Position numbers and translations under genes: made by a program
Assembly: GCF_005221385.1 (NCBI RefSeq)
Contig: NZ_CP039904.1
Coordinates: 2,081,501 to 2,145,500 of the forward strand
Length of the DNA stretch: 64,000 nt
From: Agrobacterium tumefaciens
GTDB taxonomy: Bacteria > Pseudomonadota > Alphaproteobacteria > Rhizobiales > Rhizobiaceae
Direction of reading: 5' to 3'
Notes under the pieces: generated by a model
The model's database searches: none
What the model was told of the DNA's origin: nothing
What the model saw: only the letters and a program-made list of their open reading frames with translations
Part shown: one piece after another, positions 51,525 to 61,042 of the stretch
Position numbering within the stretch: position 1 is the stretch's first letter
Layout: every line of letters begins with the position of its first letter

Positions 51525-53729
51525 ATGAAGTTCGATACACCAGCAACCACCAATCCAATCGACCAGCTGAAGATGGTCGGCCAGCCTGTCCACCGCATCG
51601 ACGGCGAGCTCAAGACGACTGGGCAGGCGATGTACGCCTATGAGTGGCATGATCCGAACATGCCTTACGCCTACGGTTATCCCGTGGGATCGACCATCGC
51701 CAGGGGCCGCATCATCTCGATGAATGTCGATGCTGCCAAACGCGCGCCGGGCGTGCTTGCCGTGGTAACGACACTTGACGTCGGCAAACGCGAAAAGGGC
51801 AAGTTCAATACCGCGAAACTCTTCGGTGGCGATGAGATCCAGCACTACCACCAGGCAATCGCCGTAATCGTCGCCGAGACGTTTGAACAGGCACGAGCAG
51901 CAGCAGCCCTGGTGAAGGTCGACTACACGGAAGAGCAGGGTACGTATGATCTCGCCGAGGCGAGGGATTCGGCGGTCAAGCCGAAAGACGCAGGCGGTGC
52001 TCCACCAGATACCACCGTTGGAGATTTCGAAGGTGCGTTCAAGTCCGCCGAAGTGACGTTGGACGAGACCTACACGACCCCGGATCAGTCGCATTCGATG
52101 ATGGAGCCGCATGCATCCATAGCTGCCTGGGACGGTGATGAGCTGACGGTTTGGACGTCCAGCCAGATGATCGACTGGTGGCGGTCCGACCTCGCAACGA
52201 CGCTTGGTGTCGACAAGGAAAAAATCCACCTCATGTCGCCGTTCATCGGCGGCGGCTTCGGCGGCAAGCTGTTCCTGCGTGCCGACGCGGTTCTGGCCGC
52301 GTTCGGTGCAAAAGCAACAAAGCGGCCCGTAAAGGTCGCGCTGCCGAGGCCGTTTCTCGTCAACAACACGACGCATCGTCCAGCGACGATCCAGCGTATC
52401 CGCATCGGTGCGGGCCGCGATGGAAAAATAACCGCAATCGCCCATGAAAGCTGGTCCGGCGATCAACCCGATGGCCAGCTTGAAACGGCTGCCATGCAGA
52501 CGCGGCTTCTTTATGCGGGCGAGAACCGCATGACGGCGATGCGGCTGGCGACGCTGCACCTTCCCGAGGGCAACGCCATGCGCGCGCCCGGCGAGGCGCC
52601 GGGACTGATGGCGCTCGAGATCGCCATCGACGAAATGGCCGAAAAGCTCGGCATTGATCCGGTGCAGTTCCGTATCCTCAACGACACGCAGGTGGATCCG
52701 GAGAAGCCAGAGCGCCCGTTTTCGCATCGCGATTTTGTCGGTTGTCTCAAGCTTGGAGCGGAACGTTTCGGCTGGCGTGGACGAGTTCGTCCTGGTTCTC
52801 GTCGCGAAGGCAACTGGATGATCGGTTTCGGTGTCGCGGCCGCATTCCGCAACAACCTCCTGGTCCCATCGGGCGCACGCGTGCGTCTGGACAGGGAAGG
52901 GGTCGTCACCGTTGAGACCGACATGACCGATATCGGAACCGGCAGTTACACGATCATCGCCCAAACCGCTGCGGAAATGATGGGGCTGCCGATCGGCAAG
53001 ATCGCGGTCCAGCTTGGTGATTCTCGCTTTCCCGTATCCGCAGGCTCTGGCGGACAGTTCGGCGCGAACTGTTCGACCTCTGGCGTCTATGCAGCCTGTG
53101 TCAAGCTCCGGGACGCTATTGTCCAGAAACTCGGGTTCAATGAACAGGACGTCGTCTTCGAGGGCGGTCGGGTCCTCTCCGGTTCGCGCTCGGTTTCTCT
53201 TGCCGAAGCGGCGGGCGCCGAAGGACTAGTGGCCGAGGACAAGATCGAGTGGGAGAAGCTTTCGGACAGCCATCAGCAGTCGACCTTCGGAGCGCATTTC
53301 GTGGAGGTCGGCGTCGATGCGGCTACGGGCGAGAGTCGAATCCGCCGCATGCTTGCGGTATGTGCCGCCGGCCGCATCCTTAATCCGATCACGGCGCGCA
53401 GCCAGGTGATTGGTGCGATGACGATGGGTGCTGGTCTGGCGTTGTCGGAGGAACTTGCGGTTGATACCCGTCGGGGGTTCTTCGTCAACCATGACTTGGC
53501 TGGCTATGAGGTGCCGGTGCATGCAGACATCCCGCACCAGGACGTCGTGTTTATGGATGAGACCGATCCGATTTCCTCGCCGATGAAGGCGAAGGGCATT
53601 GGCGAACTCGGACTATGCGGCGTCTCGGCCGCGATCGCGAACGCGATCCACAATGCGACAGGTATTCGCCTCCGGAACTATCCGATGACCCTGGACAAGC
53701 TGATCGGCGGCCTGCCTGACCTTGCGTAA
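51525..53729 (+). CDS. paoC: aldehyde oxidoreductase, molybdenum-cofactor subunit
   Basis: A 734-residue catalytic subunit. Visible marks are GQPVHRIDGELKTTGQAMYA, SPFIGGGFGGKLFLRADAVL, the AMRAPGEAPGLMALE loop with the active-site arginine, and the catalytic glutamate in KGIGELGLCGVSAAIANAI. The ATG at 51525 is chosen since AGAGG sits 9 bases before it and MKFDTPATTNPIDQ matches the family start; the ATG at 51516 is too close to the same site. The cofactor is probably molybdopterin cytosine dinucleotide, which fits the MocA-like gene downstream. Confidence 0.92.
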   Translation: MKFDTPATTNPIDQLKMVGQPVHRIDGELKTTGQAMYAYEWHDPNMPYAYGYPVGSTIARGRIISMNVDAAKRAPGVLAVVTTLDVGKREKGKFNTAKLFGGDEIQHYHQAIAVIVAETFEQARAAAALVKVDYTEEQGTYDLAEARDSAVKPKDAGGAPPDTTVGDFEGAFKSAEVTLDETYTTPDQSHSMMEPHASIAAWDGDELTVWTSSQMIDWWRSDLATTLGVDKEKIHLMSPFIGGGFGGKLFLRADAVLAAFGAKATKRPVKVALPRPFLVNNTTHRPATIQRIRIGAGRDGKITAIAHESWSGDQPDGQLETAAMQTRLLYAGENRMTAMRLATLHLPEGNAMRAPGEAPGLMALEIAIDEMAEKLGIDPVQFRILNDTQVDPEKPERPFSHRDFVGCLKLGAERFGWRGRVRPGSRREGNWMIGFGVAAAFRNNLLVPSGARVRLDREGVVTVETDMTDIGTGSYTIIAQTAAEMMGLPIGKIAVQLGDSRFPVSAGSGGQFGANCSTSGVYAACVKLRDAIVQKLGFNEQDVVFEGGRVLSGSRSVSLAEAAGAEGLVAEDKIEWEKLSDSHQQSTFGAHFVEVGVDAATGESRIRRMLAVCAAGRILNPITARSQVIGAMTMGAGLALSEELAVDTRRGFFVNHDLAGYEVPVHADIPHQDVVFMDETDPISSPMKAKGIGELGLCGVSAAIANAIHNATGIRLRNYPMTLDKLIGGLPDLA

Positions 53730-53770
53730 CCATGCTCGGCGTCAGGCTGGCTTTGACAGGAATAAGGTCT

Positions 53771-54700
53771 ATGAACGTGTTGCTGGATACGACGGAAATG
53801 CGGGCTCCAAGGAGATCATCGACTAGCGACGATCCTTTGGACATCCTGGAGTTCGCCATCGCTTCTTTTCGGCACGGCGGGGCAGCGCTCGCAACGCTCG
53901 TCGAAATCCGGGGAGGCGCCGCCCGCGCTCTTGGTGCGCACGTCGCCGTGGCGGCAAATGGTAGCTTCTGCGGCTATGTTTCCGGCGGATGCGTAGAAGC
54001 GGCGGTCGCCTCGGAAGCGATCCTGGCTATTGCTGAAGGCCGCGACCGGAACGTGGTCTATGGCGACGGCTCGCCGTTCTTCGATATCGTTCTTCCTTGC
54101 GGAGGCGGGATCACGGTTGCCATTCACGTGCTGCGCGACGTCAAGGCGCTGGAAGGTGTTATAAACGAAGTACGACATCGTCGGCCTGTCGCACTGCGGT
54201 ATTGCCCGAACAGCCAGACAGTTGCCTGCATGGAACCACCTTCACGGGCGCGTTGGATGTGTGGACGGTTCGAGACAGTTTACCGCCCCAGGACCAGAAT
54301 CGTGGTGTCTGGTTATGGCGCCGAGGCACTGATGGTGGCAAGAATCGCGGAGGCGGCGGGACACGACGTGACAGTCTTGGGCAACGGCGAAGCATGCGAT
54401 GGCCGTTATCCAGCGATCGACCCGTTCACCGCCATCGCGCTTCTGCACCACGATCTTGACGCGGAGGAGCGGATTCTGAGACGTGCACTGCGTTCGAAGG
54501 CTTTTTACATTGGCGCCCTTGGAAGCACGCGCACCCATCGGAAGCGTGTGGAGTGTCTGCGGCGCGCGGGGTTTTCGAAAGCTGAGATAGACCGCATCAA
54601 GGCGCCCATCGGATTGTTCGGGCCGACCAAGGACACTACGTCGCTGGCATTGTCAGTCCTTGCCGACGTTGCCGCTTCTAGGCTGACCGCATATGCATAA
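53771..54700 (+). CDS. XdhC/PaoD-family molybdenum-cofactor insertion chaperone
   Basis: A 309-residue protein. The N-terminal XdhC domain has LVEIRGGAARALGAHVAVAA and FCGYVSGGCVEAAVA; the C-terminal Rossmann domain has IVVSGYGAEALMVARIAEAA and AFYIGALGSTRTHRKRVE. It binds, sulfurates and inserts the cofactor into PaoC. The ATG at 53771 is preceded by AGGAATAAGG. It begins 41 bp after paoC and overlaps the next gene by 8 bp. Confidence 0.9.
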   Translation: MNVLLDTTEMRAPRRSSTSDDPLDILEFAIASFRHGGAALATLVEIRGGAARALGAHVAVAANGSFCGYVSGGCVEAAVASEAILAIAEGRDRNVVYGDGSPFFDIVLPCGGGITVAIHVLRDVKALEGVINEVRHRRPVALRYCPNSQTVACMEPPSRARWMCGRFETVYRPRTRIVVSGYGAEALMVARIAEAAGHDVTVLGNGEACDGRYPAIDPFTAIALLHHDLDAEERILRRALRSKAFYIGALGSTRTHRKRVECLRRAGFSKAEIDRIKAPIGLFGPTKDTTSLALSVLADVAASRLTAYA

Positions 54701-55334
54701 ATACGAGCGGTGTGACCAGATAGGCGGACGTCTTACGATTGCCGTGCTCGTCCTTGCCGCAGGGAGATCGACCCGCACCGGTGGCTGGCACAAGCTGTTG
54801 GCGACATTCGATGGCATCCCGCTCATTCGGAGATCAGTTCTAGCGGCGAGTGGGTCAGCCTGTGATAACGTGGTCGTAGTGACTGGACATCTGGATGACG
54901 AAATCCGTTCCGCGATCAAGGATATTCCGGCACAAGTTGTTCACAACTCGGACTTCGAGTCAGGAATGGCAACGTCGATCATCGTCGGCCTGCGGGAAGC
55001 GATCCGTTTGCGGGCCACCGGGGTTATGATCTGTTTGTCCGACATGCCCGATATCACGAGTGAGCATCTCGATCTCCTTGCCACCAAATTCCGACAACGT
55101 AATGGAAAACCAATCGTCCGGGCTGTAGCTGCCGGCGAACCTGGCCACCCGATAATCTTTCCTGATTGCACGTATCCGGAGCTAGTGAAGCTGGCTGGAG
55201 ATGTCGGCGCGCGCGCGGTGGTTCGGCGCCATAGGAGGTCGATAGTCGACGTCGAGATCGGACCAGCAGCCACGACCGATCTCGATACGCTCGAGTCATT
55301 GCGCGAAAGGGGCTGGTTGCCCGCCCAAGGTTGA
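54693..55334 (+). CDS. molybdenum cofactor nucleotidyltransferase, MocA-like
   Basis: A 213-residue NTP transferase of the MobA/MocA fold. The nucleotide loop is VLVLAAGRSTRTGGWHKLLA, then VVVVTGHLDDEIRSAIKD, MICLSDMPDITSEHLDLLAT and GEPGHPIIF. MocA makes molybdopterin cytosine dinucleotide for PaoC-type enzymes; the GxGxHKLL spelling differs from MobA (which uses GTP). It ends the pao operon, so the locus carries its own cofactor-finishing gene. Confidence 0.88.
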   Translation: MHKYERCDQIGGRLTIAVLVLAAGRSTRTGGWHKLLATFDGIPLIRRSVLAASGSACDNVVVVTGHLDDEIRSAIKDIPAQVVHNSDFESGMATSIIVGLREAIRLRATGVMICLSDMPDITSEHLDLLATKFRQRNGKPIVRAVAAGEPGHPIIFPDCTYPELVKLAGDVGARAVVRRHRRSIVDVEIGPAATTDLDTLESLRERGWLPAQG

Positions 55335-55589
55335 AAAATCGGGTGCGTCCAGTTCCTGTCGCGTTGGTTGGGATTCAAAGGTTGGGTGGGAGAGAAACGT
55401 CACCGGTGTCATTCCGCTCAGGAGTGCGGGTTCATGATCAAGGGCCATGAGTCCTTGCCTAGCAGAGCATCCAATCTTGCGAAAAAAGAATGCCGGCCGG
55501 GATAAGTCTCATTGAGACAGCCTGGAAAGCAGTACAATTTTTTTATTGCAAATCTTGAATCCGAAAATCGTCAAAACCAAATCGATTGC

Positions 55590-55675
55590 CGCCAGCCACT
55601 GAAATAAGGGCTGGTATCGCCGGGAGCGCCGCTTTTGGCATTCCCGTACCATGTTGCTTCAAGGAGGATATGGCT
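55590..55675 (+). promoter_or_regulatory. ROSE-type RNA thermometer in the hsp20 leader
   Basis: Three stems can be drawn: CCAGCC (55592-55597) with GGCTGG (55609-55614); CGGGA (55621-55625) with TCCCG (55642-55646) extended by GGTA/TACC; and CCAT (55649-55652) with ATGG (55670-55673). The last stem holds GTTGCTT paired to AAGGAGGAT, hiding the GGAGG at 55663-55667, with one G left as a bulge opposite it. That is the defining 3' hairpin of ROSE elements, which open at heat-shock temperature. The rest of the 341-bp gap from 55335 has no gene. Confidence 0.82.
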
Positions 55676-56149
55676 ATGGCAACATCTTACGACTTCGCAC
55701 CGCTGTTCCGATCGAGCGTCGGCTTCGACCGGGTGTTCCATCTGTTGGAAAATGCTCAGCGCGCCCGCTCAATCAGCGACTGGCCGCCTTACGATATCGT
55801 CAAGACTGACGACGATACCTACCGGATCTCAATAGCGGTCGCCGGCTTCACCCAGGACGATCTCGATATCACCTTCCAGTCCAACCTGCTGACTGTAACC
55901 GGCAAGAAACATGAGGTATCTGCCGTTGGTTACCTCCATCGCGGGATCGCTGGGCGTCCATTCGAACACAGGTTCGAACTTGCAGATCACGTCAGGGTGA
56001 ACGGAGCGGACCTTAGAAAAGGCCTCCTGTCGATCGAGCTTGTTCGAGAGATTCCGGAGGCGTTGAAGCCTCGAAAGATATTGATCCAGAGCACGCCTGC
56101 GTTGACGTCCGCCGTTCCGGCGCAGATCGAAGCACAGAAGGCCGCTTGA
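55676..56149 (+). CDS. small heat-shock protein, Hsp20/IbpA type
   Basis: A 157-residue alpha-crystallin-domain chaperone. SVGFDRVFHLLENAQRARS opens it, the domain runs from YDIVKTDDDTYRISIAVAGF through QSNLLTVTGKK to ADLRKGLLSIEL, and the C-terminal tail KPRKILIQ carries an I-x-I-like oligomer motif. ATG 55676 is spaced 8 bases from GGAGG; ATG 55670 is too close. It holds unfolding proteins during heat stress. Translation is probably controlled by the ROSE element. Confidence 0.93.
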   Translation: MATSYDFAPLFRSSVGFDRVFHLLENAQRARSISDWPPYDIVKTDDDTYRISIAVAGFTQDDLDITFQSNLLTVTGKKHEVSAVGYLHRGIAGRPFEHRFELADHVRVNGADLRKGLLSIELVREIPEALKPRKILIQSTPALTSAVPAQIEAQKAA

Positions 56150-56226
56150 TATCCAGGCTCGTCCAGTAAGCAAGGGTGCCATTGCGATGGCGCCCATCAC
56201 CATTCCGGGTTGGGAAGGAGAGACCA

Positions 56227-56526
56227 ATGAAACCCGATATGTTCAGAAAACCTGTCACTATCCTTGTCGGCTTAGGCTTTCCTGTGGAAGTACGCGGCGT
56301 AATGGATGCCTACCGGCATCTTGTCGAATGGCCGACCTCGTTCAGAGACACGGCACACTCGATTGCACTAAAGGCTTCTCAAGCGGCGCTTCGCGGAGAG
56401 ATCGAAGCGGAGACCGCGCGCGGCTTGTTTGCCGCATTCGCCGCGAAGCATGATCTTCTGGCCCCGCAGTTGCCGGTAATTAGCGCTTCTCTCATGCATG
56501 GCGACAGCGGTCCCCATATAAAGTGA
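56227..56526 (+). CDS. DUF982 domain-containing protein
   Basis: A 99-residue protein of the rhizobial DUF982 family: KPVTILVGLGFPVEVRGVMD, AYRHLVEWPTSFRDTAH and a helix with AALRGEIEAETARGLFAAFA. The ATG at 56227 has GGAAGGAGAG upstream. The family is of unknown function, often multi-copy, and here follows hsp20 by 77 bp in the same direction, so shared expression is possible. Confidence 0.85.
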   Translation: MKPDMFRKPVTILVGLGFPVEVRGVMDAYRHLVEWPTSFRDTAHSIALKASQAALRGEIEAETARGLFAAFAAKHDLLAPQLPVISASLMHGDSGPHIK

Positions 56527-56680
56527 GGACCTGCCCACAGCAAGCGGCCTGCCACGAAACTACGGGTTCTTACGCTGCTCGAGCGATGCATAAATCGCAT
56601 CCATGCCGACATGATTGCCACTGAGAACTGACCGGGCGTTGGAGTGAACCCCTCGGCCTGGACCAGCGAGGCACTTCAAA

Positions 56681-57185
56681 CTAAGCCGCTTGCTGGGCGA
56701 GTTGAGTTTCAAATTCTGCTGGCGACCTATAGCTAAGGGCCGAGTGCAGCCGCTTGCATTGTAGACTTCTTCGATGAAGCTGGGCAATCGCTCGGCGACG
56801 TCTGCGAAGGTTTCGTACCCGGCAGGATGAATGCCCTCTATTTTCAGAGTCTTCATAAAGCTCTCTGCCTGCGCATTGTGATAAGGGTTGCCAACGGCAC
56901 TCGTGGATCCCTGTAGGGCTGCCGCATCGAGTGCTCGTCGATAGGTCTCATTTGCGTACTGGCATCCGTGGTCCGTGTGGTGAATGCAGCCAAGCGGAGG
57001 CATTCTGTTCTCGATGGCCGAATGTAGTGCGGCCAGCGCCAGCGGCGTATCCGGCCGTGTCGACAGGCCATAGCCGAAGACTTTCCGGCTGCAGGCGCCG
57101 AGAATGACGGCGAGATAGCAACAGCCGATGGCGGTGCGGATGTAGGTGAAGTTGGCCACCCAGACCCGTTGAATATGCATACAAG
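56681..57185 (-). pseudogene. IS3-family transposase OrfB remnant
   Basis: The catalytic core of an IS3-type integrase is readable: VWVANFTYIRTAIGCCYLAV, CIHHTDHGCQYANETYRRAL, YHNAQAESFMKTLKIE, then EEVYNA. The first catalytic aspartate of WVAD is asparagine here. A missing A near 56753 shifts the frame; in the restored frame the usual end HSALSYRSPAEFETQLAQQAA appears and stops at 56681. OrfA and the 5' part of OrfB are gone, and no matching terminal repeats were found. It is a dead fragment. Confidence 0.85.
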
Positions 57186-57378
57186 TGTTGGTCGGTAATG
57201 GTAGCGCTTTCTTTGTATTGAAAATGACATTTAACAAGTTTAACGACTCGCATGCGGAGTTGGGGACATACCCTCGGCTGATACGATTCCCGTCAGACCG
57301 GTCGCCATCTCCGCAAATTCAAATTCCAGTTGGACCCCGCAACCGGGATTTGCCGACTATGTGATATCCGGCCTGAGC

Positions 57379-57567
57379 CTACCAAAAATTGGTATTTGGT
57401 GATGCGTCGTTATCGAGATCACGGTCCACAATCTTATAATTTCCTTTATGTATTTCAGGGAATTTCCTGGTCTGTGTCCTAATCCAACCGAAACACCGAG
57501 TAATGTCATCGGCTTCGAAAACTGGACTTTCCTCGCCAGCGCATTTTAATATTACGATGTACCGCAA
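57379..57567 (-). CDS. small unrecognised protein
   Basis: A 62-codon frame beginning at a TTG with GGAGCG six bases before it. The product (IVILKCAGEESPVFEADDIT then RCFGWIRTQTRKFP) is mixed alpha/beta-looking, acidic and without signal or membrane segment. No family is recognised. The base composition is lower in GC than the surrounding genes. A real gene is possible but unproven. Confidence 0.3.
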   Translation of the reverse strand: MRYIVILKCAGEESPVFEADDITRCFGWIRTQTRKFPEIHKGNYKIVDRDLDNDASPNTNFW

Positions 57568-58398
57568 TCATCGCTCCATTATGAAATACTGAAATAAATA
57601 AATACGTGTATAGATTTTATTGGCAATTTCGCAACGAATGCCTTCGGTGCAGTAAATTTTACCCTATCTGAGTAGTTTAGAAACCTCCCGATGTACACTT
57701 TGAAGCGGCGTTGCAGAATGGCCTGCTGCCGAGCATGAACCTCAGCAAAGATGGAATTCCCCCCCGCGACCCGCCCCAACGGGGCGGCCCCCGACCGGCC
57801 GCAAGTTATGATGGTTGCGCCCTTCCGTAACCGGTAGACGCGGCTATGCCAGAACGGGCACCGCGCCAAACTCCAGGCGTGGCAGCCGCGCGAAATTCCC
57901 GGCCGGGTTGCCGTAGCTGACATTCACCATGAAGTTGACCTTGATCGCTGTGTCCTCGAAGAAGCCACCATCTTGGCTACGCTGTCGCGCGATATGTTGA
58001 AATGCTGCTGCCTGCCGCTACGTCATCCCTTCGGAAACAGCCAGGCGAACCCACAGATAAAGTTCCACGGTATAGATCCCCTGTCCCACCTGCGCTCATT
58101 GCAGAAAGAAAATAAGTGGCCGGTTTTTACTCCGCTTGCGGACGGATTATTCCGCCGCGACTGTGGCCGACTTTTCCACCGCCGAGGCTCACGTCACGCG
58201 AGGGTCTTGCTTTCCTGCGTCTCGGGCGGCTCGAAGAGGGGCGGATAGCTTATTCGAAGGCTTGCCACTGATCCCGCCTGCGACGAGGCCCGCCTGTTCA
58301 GCTTGGTGAGATCGATTCCGAACCAAGCAGCGCTTCCGGGACTCGGAACCTTCCGTGTGGCCAGCCAGTTTTTGTCGGTGAAGCTAGAGGAACTGACC
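57568..58398. other. AT-rich then GC-rich gap with a possible gene-tail remnant
   Basis: No intact gene in 831 bp. On the minus strand at about 57844-57966 an open tail reads [20 protein letters not shown] and ends EFGAVPVLA before a stop at 57844. It looks like the end of a real protein, but the upstream part is missing and I do not recognise it. The region probably records deletions and insertions. Confidence 0.4.
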
Positions 58399-58581
58399 AT
58401 GCCCAAGAAAATTTCGGTCCCCTCCAAGACGACCGACCCTAAAGAGCAGCCTGTCCGCCGTTCTGACGACCAGGTGGCGCCCGCCGAGCCGGACGATCGC
58501 CAACATCCGCCGCGAGATACAAGAGAGACGCCGGCTCCGAACCCAAACGACAAAGGGCTTTCGAACAGGGCGCCTGAATAA
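58399..58581 (+). CDS. small hydrophilic, proline-rich protein
   Basis: A 60-residue frame with AGAGGA 7 bases before the ATG at 58399. The product is nearly all charged and proline residues (VPSKTTDPKEQPVRRSDDQV, PAEPDDRQHPPRDTRETPAP) and is likely disordered. Small proteins of this sort are common as unnamed genes in Rhizobiaceae. No function can be proposed. Confidence 0.45.
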   Translation: MPKKISVPSKTTDPKEQPVRRSDDQVAPAEPDDRQHPPRDTRETPAPNPNDKGLSNRAPE

Positions 58582-59237
58582 GTCGGAAACCGAGACGGAC
58601 TTAAGATGCGCGATCGGTAAGAGCGTCGGCTCCCTCCTGCTCGACGCCATGCCCTGAATAACGTCCCAAGTTTGGGATCACCACAGGTTTGCCCTCAATA
58701 CTTGAGCAAATCAGTGCGTGAAACCTATGTGCCTGATTTAGTGCATTTCACGCGGTGGCCGCTGGTTCGATTCCCTTCAAGAGCTAATTGGATGAGAGTC
58801 GTTTATCCGTGAACCAAAGTACGCCGGATCGTAAGCTGAAGTCCGGACTTGAACTTTTAGACACCCGGCGTGATTGTGAGAGACGGACAAATCGGAGAAA
58901 AAACTCTCCGGTCCTAACTTAATCGGTGTTGGAGTTTACATGATCAGAAAATCGATAATGGCGGTATCGCATGCGGTTCTTGCCGTACCCAATCCCCTCC
59001 GCGCCCAGCGACGATGAGCGGACGACGAAGTAATTCTACGCTTTCGGTCGTATCGATGCCCTCTACCAACCATGCAGCAAAATAAGGGAAATGCCGCATT
59101 GGTTTCCTGCGTTGTAGCTGCCCGATGGAAATTTCGCACAAGGATATCGCCTCGGCCACTTCGAGGCCGAGGCGAGCGCAGAAGTCTGTGAATGATTGGC
59201 CCATGAATTGACAAAACTGAGTTAACAAAGGCGCGAG
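58582..59237. other. gap with inverted repeat and tRNA-like element
   Basis: 656 bp without a well supported gene. GCGTGAAA (58716-58723) and TTTCACGC (58746-58753) form an exact inverted repeat just before tRNA-like copy B. A minus-strand frame at 58944-59204 (GQSFTDFCARLGLEVAEAIS) lacks a ribosome-binding site. Confidence 0.4.
58764..58784 (+). repeat. tRNA-3'-end-like element, copy B
   Basis: GGTTCGATTCCC followed by TTCAAGAGC; differs from copy A at two positions of 21. It looks like the T-arm and acceptor end of a tRNA gene, but no full tRNA precedes it. Such ends are common attachment sites for integrases. Confidence 0.5.
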
Positions 59238-60178
59238 ATGATGATGCCAAAAATGCAGATTGTATTAGGGCTCGTCGTGGCCAGTGTTGTGGCGCTGTCT
59301 GGACTGGCTGCACCTGCTATAGGTGCTTCGAGTATTGAACAGGGAATAGATTTACAGTTCACGCCACCGAAGGGTCTTTGTCAGGTCGATCCGTCACGCT
59401 CGAAAGCAGACCAGTACCTTTGGACTAGTCTTCCTGATAAAAAGACGCCGAATTGACACATACATTGTTTGTCGATTGCCTTCCGCTGGAACAGGCGCGG
59501 AAAGGTGATTTTTCGGGTAAAATGCCAACGAATGTGATTTTTCTCGCAGTGATTCCGCGTACAAAAGACCAGACACCTCCCATCCCATACAATCTGAAAG
59601 ATTTATTGTCGGCTTTGGTAGCGAGGGACGCGCCGCGTTATAAGGACGCAAAGCCGTTTTTTGGGTCGCGGAAAGAGACAGCCGACGTTTTCGCATTACT
59701 CGGCAGCGACGAAAACGGCGTGTATTACGGCATCCGAAAATTTGACAAATCCGGCAAGGAAATAGGAGGCGGCATTTCGATTTACACGATGATCGAAACA
59801 TCCCCCATCCTCATCTGGGTGCTCGCTTTTGAAAACACGATTGATGAAGCCAAGTTTGACACGGCAAAGCAGCTGGCCGCACAATTACAGGCTGAAAACA
59901 GCCGCCCCGTATCAGTAAATCTAAAGGAGCTGCCGCACTTGGCAAAAAAGGTACAATCCTGCTTCAACGTGCCCGCAGGAATAGGGGGAAAGGCGGTTGT
60001 TTCATTCAAAATTAACGAGGCGGGCGCTCTCGAAGGAATGCCGGTGGTTATCGAGCAGGGTGGTGGCGAAGCAAGCGAGGTCATTGGTAAGGCAGCGATA
60101 AGGGCGCTTCAAAAATGTCAGCCGTACCTGGAATTCGGTTTGCAAGGCCAATTTCATCTCCCGTTTGTAATTCAATAG
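59238..60178 (+). pseudogene. secreted TonB-C-domain-like protein, frameshifted at a poly-A run
   Basis: Two frames make one protein of about 313 residues. The first (59238-59456) has a signal peptide (IVLGLVVASVVALSGLAAPAIGA) and GIDLQFTPPKGLCQVDPSRS. The second continues KDAELTHTLFVDCLPLEQ to the stop at 60178. The join falls at five A residues, 59439-59443; six would give an unbroken frame through DKKDAELTH. The C-terminal 90 residues (HLAKKVQSCFNVPAGIGGKA, VVSFKINEAGALEGMPVVIE, AIRALQKCQPYLEF) resemble the TonB C-terminal/TolA-like fold. A one-base error in the assembly, or slippage, would restore it. Confidence 0.7.
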
Positions 60179-60505
60179 GTGGAGGGTTCCATGACATGTG
60201 GCATCTAAACCTTGCATCCTATAGCGCGACAGCGAGTTAATTCCAGATAAGTCGGAGTAGAAGATGAGCGGCGGTGGCCGACATATGGTTGGCGCGAGTT
60301 GGCCATGAAAATCGGCTTGGGCAGGGTCGTATTCGCGAGGAGCAGCTTGTGGAATTGCTGGAAAAGCGTTTGCGAACGACAGGAAGCCTGTTGCGCCCGG
60401 TATGAACGCCGGGGCATGATCTTCAACTGGCTGCATCCATCCCGCAACGTTTACTTTCGGACGCGGCGGTCTGATCCCATGGACGATGACGAACCGGAGA
60501 AGAAA
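60179..60505. other. gap between two secreted-protein genes
   Basis: 327 bp with no supported gene. An open frame continues upstream from the next gene, but has no ribosome-binding site and an unlikely composition. No terminator is clear. Confidence 0.35.
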
Positions 60506-61042
60506 ATGAGGAACGCAGGGCGTGCAAGTCCGCTTCGGTATCTTGAGGTATCGACCATCGGCAGTTTTTGCGCTGCATTTTTGAGTTTCGGGGTGGCCAC
60601 GGCGATGCCGGCGGACATGACGGCGGAGCGCCTTCTCAATATTTGTGAAGCGCCCACCGTGCAGACCGCGATGACCAAGGGTGATGAACTTGGCTGGCCG
60701 CGGCTGACCGATGCGGAAACAGAGGAATGGCGTCGTAGCTTCGTCGCCTATAATGGCGGTTCGGTGGACGTTGTGGGCTGGCGGCACGAGAAGGCCGGCG
60801 GAGCCGAGTCATTGTCTTTTTGGATTGCCATTGGTCCGAACGGACACAAAGCATGCGCATATTCCACACCAAGACCTGCCGGTTTCCTGGATGCGTTATC
60901 GGAGAGGCTTGGTGCACCGGATAATCTCGACAAGAATGACGCAATCGAAAGTACGACAGCCTGGTGGAAACGAGGTGCGGTCGAGTATTCTTTTGTTCAG
61001 GTAGGTTCATCCGCCGTCATCAATATCGGCTCAAGTCGGTGA
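60506..61042 (+). CDS. secreted protein of unknown function
   Basis: A 178-residue protein. GGAG lies 7 bases before the ATG at 60506. An N-terminal basic stretch (MRNAGRASPLRYLEVSTIG) and hydrophobic core (SFCAAFLSFGVATAMPA) form a signal peptide with likely cleavage after AMPA. The mature domain holds two cysteines that could pair (LLNICEAP and HKACAYSTP) and tryptophan-rich strands (VDVVGWRHEKAGGAESLSFW). No family name can be given. It probably acts in the periplasm. Confidence 0.6.
   Translation: MRNAGRASPLRYLEVSTIGSFCAAFLSFGVATAMPADMTAERLLNICEAPTVQTAMTKGDELGWPRLTDAETEEWRRSFVAYNGGSVDVVGWRHEKAGGAESLSFWIAIGPNGHKACAYSTPRPAGFLDALSERLGAPDNLDKNDAIESTTAWWKRGAVEYSFVQVGSSAVINIGSSR

Noticed and set aside
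58944..59204. Minus-strand frame of about 86 residues (MGQSFTDFCARLGLEVAEAI)
   Set aside because: No ribosome-binding site, unusual composition and no recognised family; could be chance or a remnant.
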